59,911 bases of DNA from Anaerolineae bacterium. Lineage in GTDB: Bacteria; Chloroflexota; Anaerolineae; Aggregatilineales; Aggregatilineaceae. Shown in pieces: positions 52,012 to 59,911 of this stretch. The notes beneath the pieces are model-generated. The model ran no database searches and was not told the DNA's origin. It was given only the letters and a program-made list of their open reading frames with translations. Location of the stretch: NCBI GenBank assembly GCA_016926875.1, contig JAFGNU010000046.1, positions 1-59,911 of the forward strand, written 5' to 3'. Position numbers and translations under genes: made by a program. The number at the start of each line of letters is the position of its first letter. The first letter of the stretch is position 1.

Positions 52012-53431
52012 CTCTCCACACACACCCCCCGCCCGCCGCTGGCAGCTCCAGGTATCCGAGCGGCGTATGCTGCTGATGCTGGGCGATACGCTGGCGATCC
52101 TGCTGGCGGTGCTGCTCTCGCTGACAATCTGGGTGATCGTGGATGGGCGCGGACTGGGCGCAAAGTTTGTCATCCAGCACAGCTATTGGTTCCCGATCCT
52201 GGCGGCGCTGTGGCTGCTGCTGGCCAGCGCCAACGACTTTTACAACCTACGCACAGCGGCCCGCGTCGATACCAGCCTGATGCGGCTGGTACAGGTCACG
52301 CTGCAAATCGTCGTCGTCTACCTGGGCATTTTCTTCGTATCGCCGCGTACAGCGCTGCCCCGGTTGTTCATCCTGTATTATGCCGTGCTGTCGTTTTTGC
52401 TGATCATGCTGTGGCGCGTCTGGCGACCGTTCCTCTTCGGCTGGACCGGTACGCGGCGGCGCGCGCTGGTCATCGGCGCAGGCTGGACGGCGCACACGAT
52501 CATCGACGCGCTGCACCAGGACGCGCCGGACGACTACGAGGTCACCGGCCTGATCGTCGAGACGCGCGACACGCTGCCGGAGAACCTGCCGGTCCCGGTG
52601 ATCGGCACCAGCGGCGATCTGCTGGCAACCGCGCAGCGTGAAAACGTGTCCGAGATCATCCTGGCGCACGGGCGCGAACTGTCCGGCCAGATGTTCCAGG
52701 CGATTATGGACTGTTACGAGCAGGGCTTCAGCATTGTGCCCATGCCGCTGCTGTACGAGCAGGTCACCGGGCGCGTACCGATTGAGCACGTCGGCCAGCG
52801 CTACTGGACGACCATGCTGCCCATCGAAGGTGGATCGATCTTTGATCCCTACCCGCTGATCAAACGCCTGTCGGACGTCATCCTGTCGCTGATCGGGCTG
52901 CTGCTCTTTGGCCTGCTGCTGCCGCTGATCGCGCTGGTTATGCGGCTGGACTCGCCCGGCCCGATCTTTTTTGCCCAGGAGCGGGTCGGCAAGGGGGGCA
53001 AGCCGTTCCGCGTGATCAAGCTGCGCTCCATGATCCCGGACGCCGAGCGCGACACCGGGCCGATGTGGGCCACCGAAGACGATCCGCGCATCACGCGCGT
53101 CGGCAGGCTGTTACGCAAGAGCCGCCTGGACGAAGTGCCCCAACTGTTCAACGTGCTGCGCGGCGAGATGAGCCTGATCGGGCCGCGCCCGGAACGCCCG
53201 CAGTTCGTGGACCAGCTCAGCGAAAAAATCCCGTTCTACCGCACGCGCCACGTCGTCAAGCCGGGCATTACCGGCTGGGCGCAGGTCCGCTATCCCTATG
53301 GCAACACCGACGAAGACGCGCTGATGAAACTGCAATATGACCTGTTCTACATCCGGCACCAGTCGCTCGCGCTGGACCTGCTGATCATGCTGCGCACGGC
53401 GGGCAAAATGCTGTCGTTCCAGGGAACATAA
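51998..53431 (+). CDS. Undecaprenyl-phosphate sugar phosphotransferase (WcaJ/WbaP type)
   Basis: The 477-residue protein has four to five N-terminal membrane helices (to about 145), a Rossmann-like CoA-binding domain (about 150-260) and a C-terminal bacterial sugar transferase domain. The latter contains FFAQERVGKGGKPFRVIKLR, SRLDEVPQLFNVLRGEMSLI, GPRPERP and PGITGWAQV. This enzyme starts repeat-unit assembly by moving a hexose-1-phosphate onto undecaprenyl phosphate. It pairs with the GT2 protein and the polymerase-like protein around it. The start codon overlaps the previous gene. Confidence 0.93.
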   Translation: MKSPDSPHTPPARRWQLQVSERRMLLMLGDTLAILLAVLLSLTIWVIVDGRGLGAKFVIQHSYWFPILAALWLLLASANDFYNLRTAARVDTSLMRLVQVTLQIVVVYLGIFFVSPRTALPRLFILYYAVLSFLLIMLWRVWRPFLFGWTGTRRRALVIGAGWTAHTIIDALHQDAPDDYEVTGLIVETRDTLPENLPVPVIGTSGDLLATAQRENVSEIILAHGRELSGQMFQAIMDCYEQGFSIVPMPLLYEQVTGRVPIEHVGQRYWTTMLPIEGGSIFDPYPLIKRLSDVILSLIGLLLFGLLLPLIALVMRLDSPGPIFFAQERVGKGGKPFRVIKLRSMIPDAERDTGPMWATEDDPRITRVGRLLRKSRLDEVPQLFNVLRGEMSLIGPRPERPQFVDQLSEKIPFYRTRHVVKPGITGWAQVRYPYGNTDEDALMKLQYDLFYIRHQSLALDLLIMLRTAGKMLSFQGT

Positions 53432-53435
53432 CCCG

Positions 53436-55775
53436 ATGTCACCCCGTATCCAGCGCCTGATCACGCTGCTGATTGTCCTGTATATCACCTTTATCGGCGG
53501 CACGGCTTACGCCCATACCGGCGAGATTCCCGACATTATCCGGCTGATCGTGTTTGCCGGGCCGGTAGCCGTCTGGCTGACCGGGTTGATCCGGGCCGGG
53601 CGCAGGCTGCCCCGCACGGCGCTTGACCTGCCGCTGGCGGTTTACGTTGGATGGCTGTTTTTCACTGCGCTGTTCGCCCTGGACCGTCGAATCAGCCTGG
53701 AAATGATCTGGCCGTTCCTGGTACATGTGCTCGGTTTTTATCTATTGGTGGACCTGATGCGGCGCGGGTGGGCGCGGCATTTTCAGATCGCGCTGCTGGC
53801 GGTGGCGCTTGTGATCGTGCTGATCAGCGGGATCGAGCTAGCCGCGTGGTATTTCGGCTGGCTGGGGCAGGCGGGCTGGTTCCCGGCGGGCGGCTGGTCC
53901 GATCCCGTCCCGCCAACGCTGCCCCACCTTGACGCCGCGCTGAACATCACCACTATCCAGGGTAACTATCTCGCCGTGCTGATCCCGCTGGTGATCACAG
54001 GTGCGCTGGCGGTCAAACGACGTGGAACGCGGATCGGGTTAGCCGGGCTGGCGCTGGCCCTGCTGCTGATCAACGTGCTGACCTTCTCGCGCGGCGGGCT
54101 GTTGGGCGCACTGGTGAGCATGGGCTTGCTGTGTGCTTTTGGAGCGCTGCGCTGGGGCCAGCAAACCGGGCGCTTGGCGGCGCTGCTTCAGCCCAGGATC
54201 ATCCTGGCGGCGGCACTGGTCGCCGTGATCGGGTCAGGGCTGTTTATCGTGGTCTGGACGTCCGGCGCATCCCGCAGCGACAGCGACCAGGGGCGGCTGG
54301 ATACGTGGCAGAGCGCGCTGGATATGGCGCGCGATCACCCGCTGACGGGCGTCGGGCCGGGGCTGTTTGGGCTGGCGCTGCGCTCGTACCGCGACCCGGA
54401 GATCGCGCAGGATAAGATCGTCTCCGCGCATAACCTGTTTCTGAACACGCTGGCCGAAACCGGGCTGCCCGGCCTGCTGATCTTGCTGTGGACGGCGGCA
54501 GTATTCGGGCGGGCGTGGTGGCAGCGCTGGCAGTCGGCCCCACCGGATCACCGCCTGTGGCTGGAAGGCGCGCTGGCGGCGTTTGTGGCGTTCGGCGTGC
54601 ACAGCCTGGTCGATACATTCCCGTTGACGTCATCGGTGCTGCCGCTGTTGATCCTGGCAGCCTACACCGCCCAGGAGCCGGAGCCGGAACCGGTCCCCGC
54701 CGATACGGTCATCCCGCGCTGGTGCTGCCTGCCGGTGTGGGTAGCACTGGTTGGGATTGTGATCTACGGCTGGTGGATCGTGCGGCTGGACGTGGCGCAG
54801 TTTTGGATGACGCTCAGCCGGGACGCCGCCGCTAACAACGATCTGGATACCGCGCTCGAACGGGCGCAGCACGCGCGCGACCTGGACGGTGACCTGTCAC
54901 TGTATGCGTTGCACGAAGCATATGTGCTCGGCCTGCTGGCTGAGCAAAGCCCGGATATTTACCTGAGCAGCGCCATTGAAGCACACGAAACCGCGCTCGA
55001 CAAACAGCCAACGTTTGATCTCGGCTGGGCGAACCTGTCGGCGCTCTACGAGCAGCGCGGCGATTCGGAGTTCGCGCGCCGGGCCATGCAGCGCGCCGCC
55101 GCGATCAACCCGTCCAACGCGGTCTACTGGTTTAAACTGGGCGATTATACCCGCGCGCTCGAAGAAGACCCGGACCTGACCAGGGCTGTTGCCACACTCG
55201 ATCCCGACGACCTGATCCCGTTCGTGAGCGAAAATGCGATCCCTGTCGCCGAGCGGTTGTACGTCGCCGTGTGGGGCAATCTAGACGATACCGCCGCCGG
55301 ACTGGTGCCACAGGTAAAACAAGAAAATGGCTGGTTCGCGCATCTGGCGCTGGGTTTGTATGAGCATTACGTGACCGGAGACGACGACGCGGCGCTGAAG
55401 TGGCTGTCCAAAGCTATCAACGAGCGCCCGGCAGACGAGCGGGCCGCCCTGCTGCGCGCGGAAATTCACCTGGCGCGCGGAGACCTGGACGCAGCCGAAC
55501 GGGACGCACGCGCAGCCCTGTTCGCCGATCCCTACGGCGGCGCACCGGCCAACCTGATCCTGGCGCAGGTGGAGCGCCAGCGCGGCGCGAGCAATGCACA
55601 CATCCAGGAATTGATCAAGGCCAGCGCCTCAAGCCGCCCGGCGATTCAATACTTCGCGGGCACGGTGTACGCCCGCCCGGCCAGCTTTGATTACCTGCCG
55701 CAGCTAAATGCTCCGCGCACCCAAATTGTGCTGCGCCAGGTAACCGGTATCGTCCAGACCACCACACCGGACTGA
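53436..55775 (+). CDS. O-antigen ligase/polymerase-like membrane protein with TPR domain
   Basis: The 779-residue protein has about 12 transmembrane helices (to about 460), with the Wzy_C/WaaL segment FSRGGLLGALVSMGLL and, in the large loop, WQSALDMARDHPLTGVGPGLF, SAHNLFLNTLAETGLPGLL. That is the O-antigen ligase signature with its His. The C-terminal 300 residues are tetratricopeptide-like helices (AIEAHETALDKQPTFDLGWANL, ADERAALLRAEIHLARGDLDAAERDARAAL shown by key residues). It probably polymerises or ligates the lipid-linked repeat unit. It is four bases from the sugar phosphotransferase gene. Confidence 0.88.
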   Translation: MSPRIQRLITLLIVLYITFIGGTAYAHTGEIPDIIRLIVFAGPVAVWLTGLIRAGRRLPRTALDLPLAVYVGWLFFTALFALDRRISLEMIWPFLVHVLGFYLLVDLMRRGWARHFQIALLAVALVIVLISGIELAAWYFGWLGQAGWFPAGGWSDPVPPTLPHLDAALNITTIQGNYLAVLIPLVITGALAVKRRGTRIGLAGLALALLLINVLTFSRGGLLGALVSMGLLCAFGALRWGQQTGRLAALLQPRIILAAALVAVIGSGLFIVVWTSGASRSDSDQGRLDTWQSALDMARDHPLTGVGPGLFGLALRSYRDPEIAQDKIVSAHNLFLNTLAETGLPGLLILLWTAAVFGRAWWQRWQSAPPDHRLWLEGALAAFVAFGVHSLVDTFPLTSSVLPLLILAAYTAQEPEPEPVPADTVIPRWCCLPVWVALVGIVIYGWWIVRLDVAQFWMTLSRDAAANNDLDTALERAQHARDLDGDLSLYALHEAYVLGLLAEQSPDIYLSSAIEAHETALDKQPTFDLGWANLSALYEQRGDSEFARRAMQRAAAINPSNAVYWFKLGDYTRALEEDPDLTRAVATLDPDDLIPFVSENAIPVAERLYVAVWGNLDDTAAGLVPQVKQENGWFAHLALGLYEHYVTGDDDAALKWLSKAINERPADERAALLRAEIHLARGDLDAAERDARAALFADPYGGAPANLILAQVERQRGASNAHIQELIKASASSRPAIQYFAGTVYARPASFDYLPQLNAPRTQIVLRQVTGIVQTTTPD

Positions 55776-55796
55776 GTCTGTTTGAGGGGAAAAACC

Positions 55797-56195
55797 ATGA
55801 CCGAACAGATGTCATTCAACGAGTTGATCTACGAACTGGTGCGGCACATCCCACCCGGCAAGGTGCTGAATTACGGGCGCGTGGCTGCGCTGCTGGGCGT
55901 GCCAAATGGCGCGCGAGCGGTTGGCTGGGCGCTGCATAACCTGCTGGGCGATGAGCAGAGTGTACCCTGGCACCGCGTGGTGAACGCCAGAGGGTGCGTC
56001 AGCATCAAAGGCTCGCCGGAAGGGGCCGCCGAACAGCGCGCCCGCCTGGAAGGCGAAGGAATCGTTTTTGACGAAAACGGCTACCTGGATATGCAAAAAC
56101 ACCTGTGGGACCCGCCGCCCTGGGAAGTCGAGCACATCGTCCAGACCGCGCGCCAGCGCCGCGCCGATATGGACCGGAACACGCCCGGAACGTAA
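55797..56195 (+). CDS. Alkyltransferase-like (ATL) DNA repair protein
   Basis: The 132-residue protein matches the DNA-binding domain of O6-methylguanine methyltransferase: VRHIPPGKVLNYGRVAALLG, then ARAVGWALHNLL and PWHRVVNARG. In active methyltransferases the motif is PCHRV; here Trp58 replaces the acceptor Cys. This Cys-to-Trp change is the mark of ATL proteins, which bind O6-alkylguanine without reversing it and hand the lesion to nucleotide excision repair. The ATG at 55797 is 6 bases after GAGGGG; the in-frame start at 55782 would add five residues. Confidence 0.92.
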   Translation: MTEQMSFNELIYELVRHIPPGKVLNYGRVAALLGVPNGARAVGWALHNLLGDEQSVPWHRVVNARGCVSIKGSPEGAAEQRARLEGEGIVFDENGYLDMQKHLWDPPPWEVEHIVQTARQRRADMDRNTPGT

Positions 56196-56217
56196 TCGGT
56201 TGGGGCGGTGTGCTGCG

Positions 56218-58665
56218 CTACTCCATCACCCGCAGCGTCGAGGGGATATCCATGCGCGCCATTCTACGGATCAGCGCCAGTGGGGCGAGTGCGACCACGA
56301 TCACGCCGATCACAACCGCCATCACAAACGTGATCGGTGCCAGCACGGGATTGAACTGAAATTCCGGCAGGATAACTGGCATCCGGTCGTACACAAACCA
56401 AGCCAGTACCAGGTAGCCCAGCACGCTACCGATCAGCGTCCCCAGCACGCCAACCACCAGGTTTTCCAGCACGGTCATACGTGTTACCGTGCGAATCCGC
56501 AGTCCAAACGCAAACATGGTAGCGATCTCGCGCTCGCGTTCGTGCAGATTGATGTTGGTCGAACTGAACGCAATCAAAAACGCCAGCAGGATCACTCCCA
56601 CCTGCACACCCGACAGAAACCGGATCACTTCATCCAGCACAGCGCTGCTGGAATCAAGCGTGTCGGTCACCGATACGACCGACGCCACGCCGGGGTACCG
56701 GAACAGTGCGTTTTTCGTTTCGTTTGAACTGGTCCCTGGCACGGGATCGACGTGGATCAGGTTTGCCACGCCGGACAGGCCCATCAGGCCAGCCTGGTTT
56801 TGGTCCAGGTACGCCAGGGTATTCCACAAATCCGCGTGAATGCCGATCACCTCGATCTCGGTTTCCACGATATCATACGCCAGCAGCCCGGTACGGCGCG
56901 GGTGTTCGAGTATGATCGTATCGCCCAATCCAGCCTCCAGGTCCTTTGCCGCTTCATCAGAGATCAAAATGCCGGGTGTGTCCGACCGGTACACGCCTTC
57001 CAGCAAGGTTGGCGCCCACAGCTCGTTATCCATGTCCAACACCTGGATGATCGCAAAGAAGCTCGTATCCCCATAGGTCATATGCCCGGCCAGCCGCAGC
57101 GCCGGTACAGACATGGCAATGATGGGGTCGCTGGTAATGGCCGCTATTTGTTCCGAGTCTGTTGGATAAAAACCGTTCAAGTAGACTACGTGCCGGTCAG
57201 GATGATCCTGGTAATACTCCGCTGCCAGCGCATCCATCCCGTGTTGAGCGCTGTTTAACATGCCGGTCAACCCAACCAGCGTTGTAATGGCTGTCGCGAT
57301 ACCCAGCACGGTGAACAATGTGCGGCGCGGCGCCCGCAGCAGGTTGCGGATCGGCATCTGCACAAAACTTTTGCCGGGCAGTGAAACCCGCTTCGCCAGC
57401 GGGGTCCAACCGTTGCCTTTTTCGACCAGATGACCAAACCGGATCGCAGCCACCGGCATCACACGCACGGCTCGCCAGACAGGCAGCAGCGCTGCCACAA
57501 ACGGCAGTACAAAACCCAGCACCGCCGCCTCAAGAAATACATCCCATTGAAATAAGCGGCCCCACGTCGGCATAGGCAGAACATCCAGCAGCCAGGCTGC
57601 GGCCAACTTACCCATCAGCACACCCATCACCGCGCCCAACACCGCGCCCAGCAAGGCGATCTGTGCACCGATCAGCAGGGGGCGAACGGCCAGCAATCGC
57701 GGCGGCAGCCCCAGCGCCATGCCGATCCCGATCTGCCGCCGTTGGGACTCGACCATCCGGCTTGACAGGTTGAAAGCGCCCAACACGGCCCCGGCCAGAA
57801 ACAAAACGATGATAATGTTGTAGATTTCCTGGTTCATGTCAATCGTCTGGTAGACGAGTTGATGGACGCGTTCGTCGTCTTTGCCGGTGAACGACACGCC
57901 AATGCGTGGAAAGGCTGCCTTGAGCGCAGTTTCGATCTCGGCCCGGATGATGTCGGCATCAGCACTGTCGTGCAGAGTTAGCACCAGGTTGTTAACCATG
58001 CCCGCGTGCCCGGTCAGCGCCTGGACCGTCTCCAACGGGGCGAACAGCACGGCGAAATTCGCCTCTGCCAAAAAGCCCCCGTCATCGGTGATAATCATAA
58101 AATATTCAGGCGACAGGCTATGTCCCACGTACTGCACCGGGATGCCACCGCTCAGTTCGATCTGTCCCTGCGCTGGCAGGTTGTAATGCCGGGCGAAGTG
58201 ATAGTCAAGCAGGACCACGTTTTGCCCGGCGTCGGCTCCGGTCAGCGCGCGCCCGGCCTGGATGCTGACGCCGTTCACATGCGGCCCGCCGCCTGCCACG
58301 TCCAGACTCACCAGCCGCCCGCGCACGATGATGTCCTCGCCGCCCGCCGACGCGCTGACCAGGGTCGATTCGATCAGGCGCGGTTCTGCTGCCTTTATCC
58401 ACTCGGCGTGTGGAATCGCCCGGATCGCGTCCATCAGTTCGGCCTGATCCACATACGTGCTGCCGGTCAGGTTGACCCGCAGGTCAAACATATTCAGCAG
58501 CGTGTAGCTCTTATCTGCCGCGTCGCGCCGCCAGGGGGTTGTGCTCCCCAGCCCGGCATACACACCCGTGCCCAGCGCAATGATCAGCGCGATAACGATC
58601 ACCTGGAGCCACTGCGCGCGCAGATCGCGCCACGACCAGCGCAGCCACAAGCCTAGATTGAGCAT
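56218..58665 (-). CDS. ABC transporter permease of the FtsX/MacB type (two FtsX domains)
   Basis: The 815-residue protein has an N-terminal helix (about 15-35), a periplasmic domain (40-255), an FtsX domain with three helices (about 265-395), a second helix-periplasm unit (about 435-660), and a second FtsX domain (about 670-805). HEREREIATMFAFGLRIRTVTRM is the conserved cytoplasmic coupling motif. This duplicated layout belongs to lipoprotein-release or efflux-type permeases (LolCE/MacB family). No ATPase or adaptor gene is seen nearby. The ATG at 58665 has GAGG 7 bases upstream; a TTG at 58671 is in frame. Substrate unknown. Confidence 0.88.
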   Translation of the reverse strand: MLNLGLWLRWSWRDLRAQWLQVIVIALIIALGTGVYAGLGSTTPWRRDAADKSYTLLNMFDLRVNLTGSTYVDQAELMDAIRAIPHAEWIKAAEPRLIESTLVSASAGGEDIIVRGRLVSLDVAGGGPHVNGVSIQAGRALTGADAGQNVVLLDYHFARHYNLPAQGQIELSGGIPVQYVGHSLSPEYFMIITDDGGFLAEANFAVLFAPLETVQALTGHAGMVNNLVLTLHDSADADIIRAEIETALKAAFPRIGVSFTGKDDERVHQLVYQTIDMNQEIYNIIIVLFLAGAVLGAFNLSSRMVESQRRQIGIGMALGLPPRLLAVRPLLIGAQIALLGAVLGAVMGVLMGKLAAAWLLDVLPMPTWGRLFQWDVFLEAAVLGFVLPFVAALLPVWRAVRVMPVAAIRFGHLVEKGNGWTPLAKRVSLPGKSFVQMPIRNLLRAPRRTLFTVLGIATAITTLVGLTGMLNSAQHGMDALAAEYYQDHPDRHVVYLNGFYPTDSEQIAAITSDPIIAMSVPALRLAGHMTYGDTSFFAIIQVLDMDNELWAPTLLEGVYRSDTPGILISDEAAKDLEAGLGDTIILEHPRRTGLLAYDIVETEIEVIGIHADLWNTLAYLDQNQAGLMGLSGVANLIHVDPVPGTSSNETKNALFRYPGVASVVSVTDTLDSSSAVLDEVIRFLSGVQVGVILLAFLIAFSSTNINLHEREREIATMFAFGLRIRTVTRMTVLENLVVGVLGTLIGSVLGYLVLAWFVYDRMPVILPEFQFNPVLAPITFVMAVVIGVIVVALAPLALIRRMARMDIPSTLRVME

Positions 58666-58718
58666 AGACAACCTCGCTGCATGAGCGTTTCGCCGTTCGG
58701 GTTCGCTGTGCCCGGCTG

Positions 58719-59651
58719 TCAGGCGCTGCCGGTCCGCTGTTGGCCCCGATCAAGATACATCTCCATGAGATTAACCAGGATCGACAGTGTCAGCGTCAAT
58801 ACCAGATAGGTCAGGGCAACGGTGTTGTACACCTCGAAGAAGGTGAATGTGCTGGTGGCGTAGGTCTGGCCGCGCCGCGTGATGTCCTGCACACCCAGCA
58901 CCGACACCAGCGAACTTTCCTTTAGCATGGCGATGAAGTCATTGCCCAGCGGCGGCAAGATCACGCGGATGGCCTGTGGCAGCACGATCAGACGCATCAT
59001 CTGCCAGCGTGTCATACCCAGGCTGCGAGCGGCTTCAAGCTGCCCTACGCCAACGCTGTCGATCCCTGCCCGGAAAATCTCGGACAAAAACGCGCTATAC
59101 GAGATCGCCAGCCCGATGATCGCGCGGTAGGCGTTGTTGAATTCGCGGGACTTAAACTCGGCCAGACTGGTGCCGATCCCTTTGAATGTGAGCTTGATCA
59201 CCTGGTCGTCAAAGAGTTCAATCGTGATCTTGACGTGTGTCAGCCATTCACCAAAGTCATTGCCGACGGTGATCAGCTTCGGAATCAGTGCCAGGGCCAT
59301 GTAATACACCAGCACCAGCGTAGGAATGCCTCGCACCGCCTGTACATAAAACGTGACCGCCTGGTAGATAATCACATTGGATGAGCGCCGCAGCAGCGCC
59401 ACGAGCAAGCCCAGGACCAGCGCGATGATGTAAGCCACCACCGACACCCAGATCGTGGTCCACATGCCCTCTTTGACCGCTCTAAAAACCACGGGATAGG
59501 GATGTTGATCGACCACGCTGCTTGCAAACCAGATCACCAGCAGCGCCAGTACTAACAGCCACCAGGGCGCGCGCGCCAAGCGGCGGATCAGAATATTTCG
59601 TTTCTGCGGGTTAGGCCGAGGGGGAGGGGATGATTCGTGTGCAATCGTCAT
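58719..59651 (-). CDS. Polar amino-acid ABC transporter permease (HisM/GlnP family)
   Basis: The 310-residue protein has a hydrophilic N-terminus (1-28), then five or so transmembrane segments. FYVQAVRGIPTLVLVYYMAL and the EAA loop QLEAARSLGMTRWQMMRLIV then PQAIRVILPPLGND are diagnostic of the HisMQ/GlnP amino-acid permeases. A loop insertion of about 45 residues (TVGNDFGEWLTHVKITIELF onward) is longer than usual. It works with the binding protein encoded just upstream (59802) and an ATPase not present here. No strong ribosome-binding site precedes the ATG. Confidence 0.92.
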   Translation of the reverse strand: MTIAHESSPPPRPNPQKRNILIRRLARAPWWLLVLALLVIWFASSVVDQHPYPVVFRAVKEGMWTTIWVSVVAYIIALVLGLLVALLRRSSNVIIYQAVTFYVQAVRGIPTLVLVYYMALALIPKLITVGNDFGEWLTHVKITIELFDDQVIKLTFKGIGTSLAEFKSREFNNAYRAIIGLAISYSAFLSEIFRAGIDSVGVGQLEAARSLGMTRWQMMRLIVLPQAIRVILPPLGNDFIAMLKESSLVSVLGVQDITRRGQTYATSTFTFFEVYNTVALTYLVLTLTLSILVNLMEMYLDRGQQRTGSA

Positions 59652-59688
59652 ACAGCATAATCCGGCATCTGTTTAATCCAAGAGCGCA

Positions 59689-59725
59689 AAAAGCCACCGC
59701 CCCAAACGAGAATGCCCGGTGGCTT
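59689..59725 (-). terminator. Terminator-like hairpin between binding protein and permease genes
   Basis: On the minus strand AAGCCACCG pairs with CGGTGGCTT (9 bp) around a 17-base loop, followed by TTTTGCG. It lies after the binding-protein gene and before the permease gene, and probably lowers permease expression by partial termination. Confidence 0.75.
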
Positions 59726-59745
59726 GCTGCTTCAATTGTACTGTA

Positions 59746-59786
59746 GGGAGAGAGAATTGGCATTTTGCTGCCTTCTTCTCTCTCCC
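59746..59786 (-). other. Long stable stem-loop after the binding-protein gene
   Basis: On the minus strand GGGAGAGAGAA pairs with TTCTCTCTCCC over 11 bp, and a second inner stem GGCA/TGCC forms in the loop. No T-run follows. It sits 15 bases after the binding-protein stop codon and is a good candidate for an mRNA 3'-end stabiliser. Confidence 0.7.
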
Positions 59787-59801
59787 GGTGTGCTTGTGTT
59801 T

Positions 59802-59911
59802 TTAGTCGGATGCCGGTTGGTACGTGATGAACCACTTGTAGTAGATGTAATCGAGGAAGCCGTCTTCCTTGACGCTGGCAATGGCAGCGTTCATCGGTTC
59901 CACCCACTCAC
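59802..59911 (-). CDS. C-terminal end of an amino-acid ABC binding protein (partial)
   Basis: The window ends inside this gene. The last 35 codons read ...EWVEPMNAAIASVKEDGFLD then YIYYKWFITY, ending in a short tail before TAA (59802-59804). The pattern of a final helix with NAAI..VK.DG....IY.KWF is typical of family 3 solute-binding proteins for polar amino acids. The neighbouring HisM-type permease supports this. The specificity cannot be judged from the fragment. Confidence 0.85.
   Translation of the reverse strand, partial: EWVEPMNAAIASVKEDGFLDYIYYKWFITYQPASD

Overview
The window is a GC-rich bacterial chromosome segment with tightly packed genes. It holds no phage, transposon, tRNA, rRNA or CRISPR signal that I can see. 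The gene mix suggests a heterotrophic Chloroflexota bacterium, perhaps of the Anaerolineae: MalFG-type sugar permeases with an extra loop, Tat-exported WD40 and pre-peptidase-repeat proteins, a DRG-like GTPase, and large GT-C/YfhO membrane proteins. That placement is inference from gene content; no phylogenetic marker was compared.

Layout. 1-3930 (+): end of a sugar-binding protein, two sugar ABC permeases and a secreted clan GH-A glycosidase, which look like one oligosaccharide uptake operon. 4280-5278: an NAD-dependent epimerase closed by a strong terminator. 5408-9507 (+): a signalling unit of four 11-bp direct repeats ahead of a -10 box, a duplicated DUF4405 membrane protein, a secreted Gly-Gln-rich protein, an OmpR-type regulator and a histidine kinase whose sensor loop also carries a Gly-Gln tract. 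9692-15250: a DRG/Obg-like GTPase, a GT39-like membrane enzyme (-), a small unknown protein, an orphan radical-SAM/HhH protein (-) and peptide deformylase (-). 15467-19943: carA-carB. 20073-24771: a Tat-exported seven-repeat WD40 protein with a Cys-rich tail and a secreted protein made of nine PPC-like repeats.

24914-37220 (-) is one long branched-chain amino-acid locus: ilvD-ilvB-ilvN-ilvC-(small ORF)-leuA-(hypothetical)-leuC-leuD-cimA-leuB. It supplies the enzymes to make the 2-keto acids of valine, leucine and isoleucine, using citramalate synthase rather than threonine deaminase; no transaminase is present. Its 5' leader is the most striking thing in the window. A near-consensus promoter is followed by two successive leader peptides packed with Leu/Val/Ile codons (27 and 40 aa). 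Each is followed by an intrinsic terminator whose 5' arm can instead pair with sequence inside the preceding leader ORF. This is a tandem ribosome-mediated attenuator. A third candidate leader ORF, with low-usage Leu codons and a perfect Shine-Dalgarno sequence, overlaps the start of leuA.

37279-39516 (+): a TetR regulator with an operator over its own start site and a matching operator before a downstream ICMT-like methyltransferase, then a fumarylacetoacetate-hydrolase-family enzyme. 39540-42879 (-): a membrane-anchored NACHT/STAND-like NTPase with HEAT repeats and a coiled-coil zinc-ribbon protein. 43228-55775 (+): a surface-polysaccharide operon with two alternating pairs of polytopic membrane proteins (A-B-A'-B'), a GT2 glycosyltransferase, a polyprenyl-phosphate sugar transferase and a Wzy/WaaL-like protein with TPRs. 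55797-56195: an alkyltransferase-like repair protein. 56218-59911 (-): an FtsX/MacB-type permease, a polar amino-acid ABC permease and the end of its binding protein, the last two separated by a terminator and a stable stem-loop.
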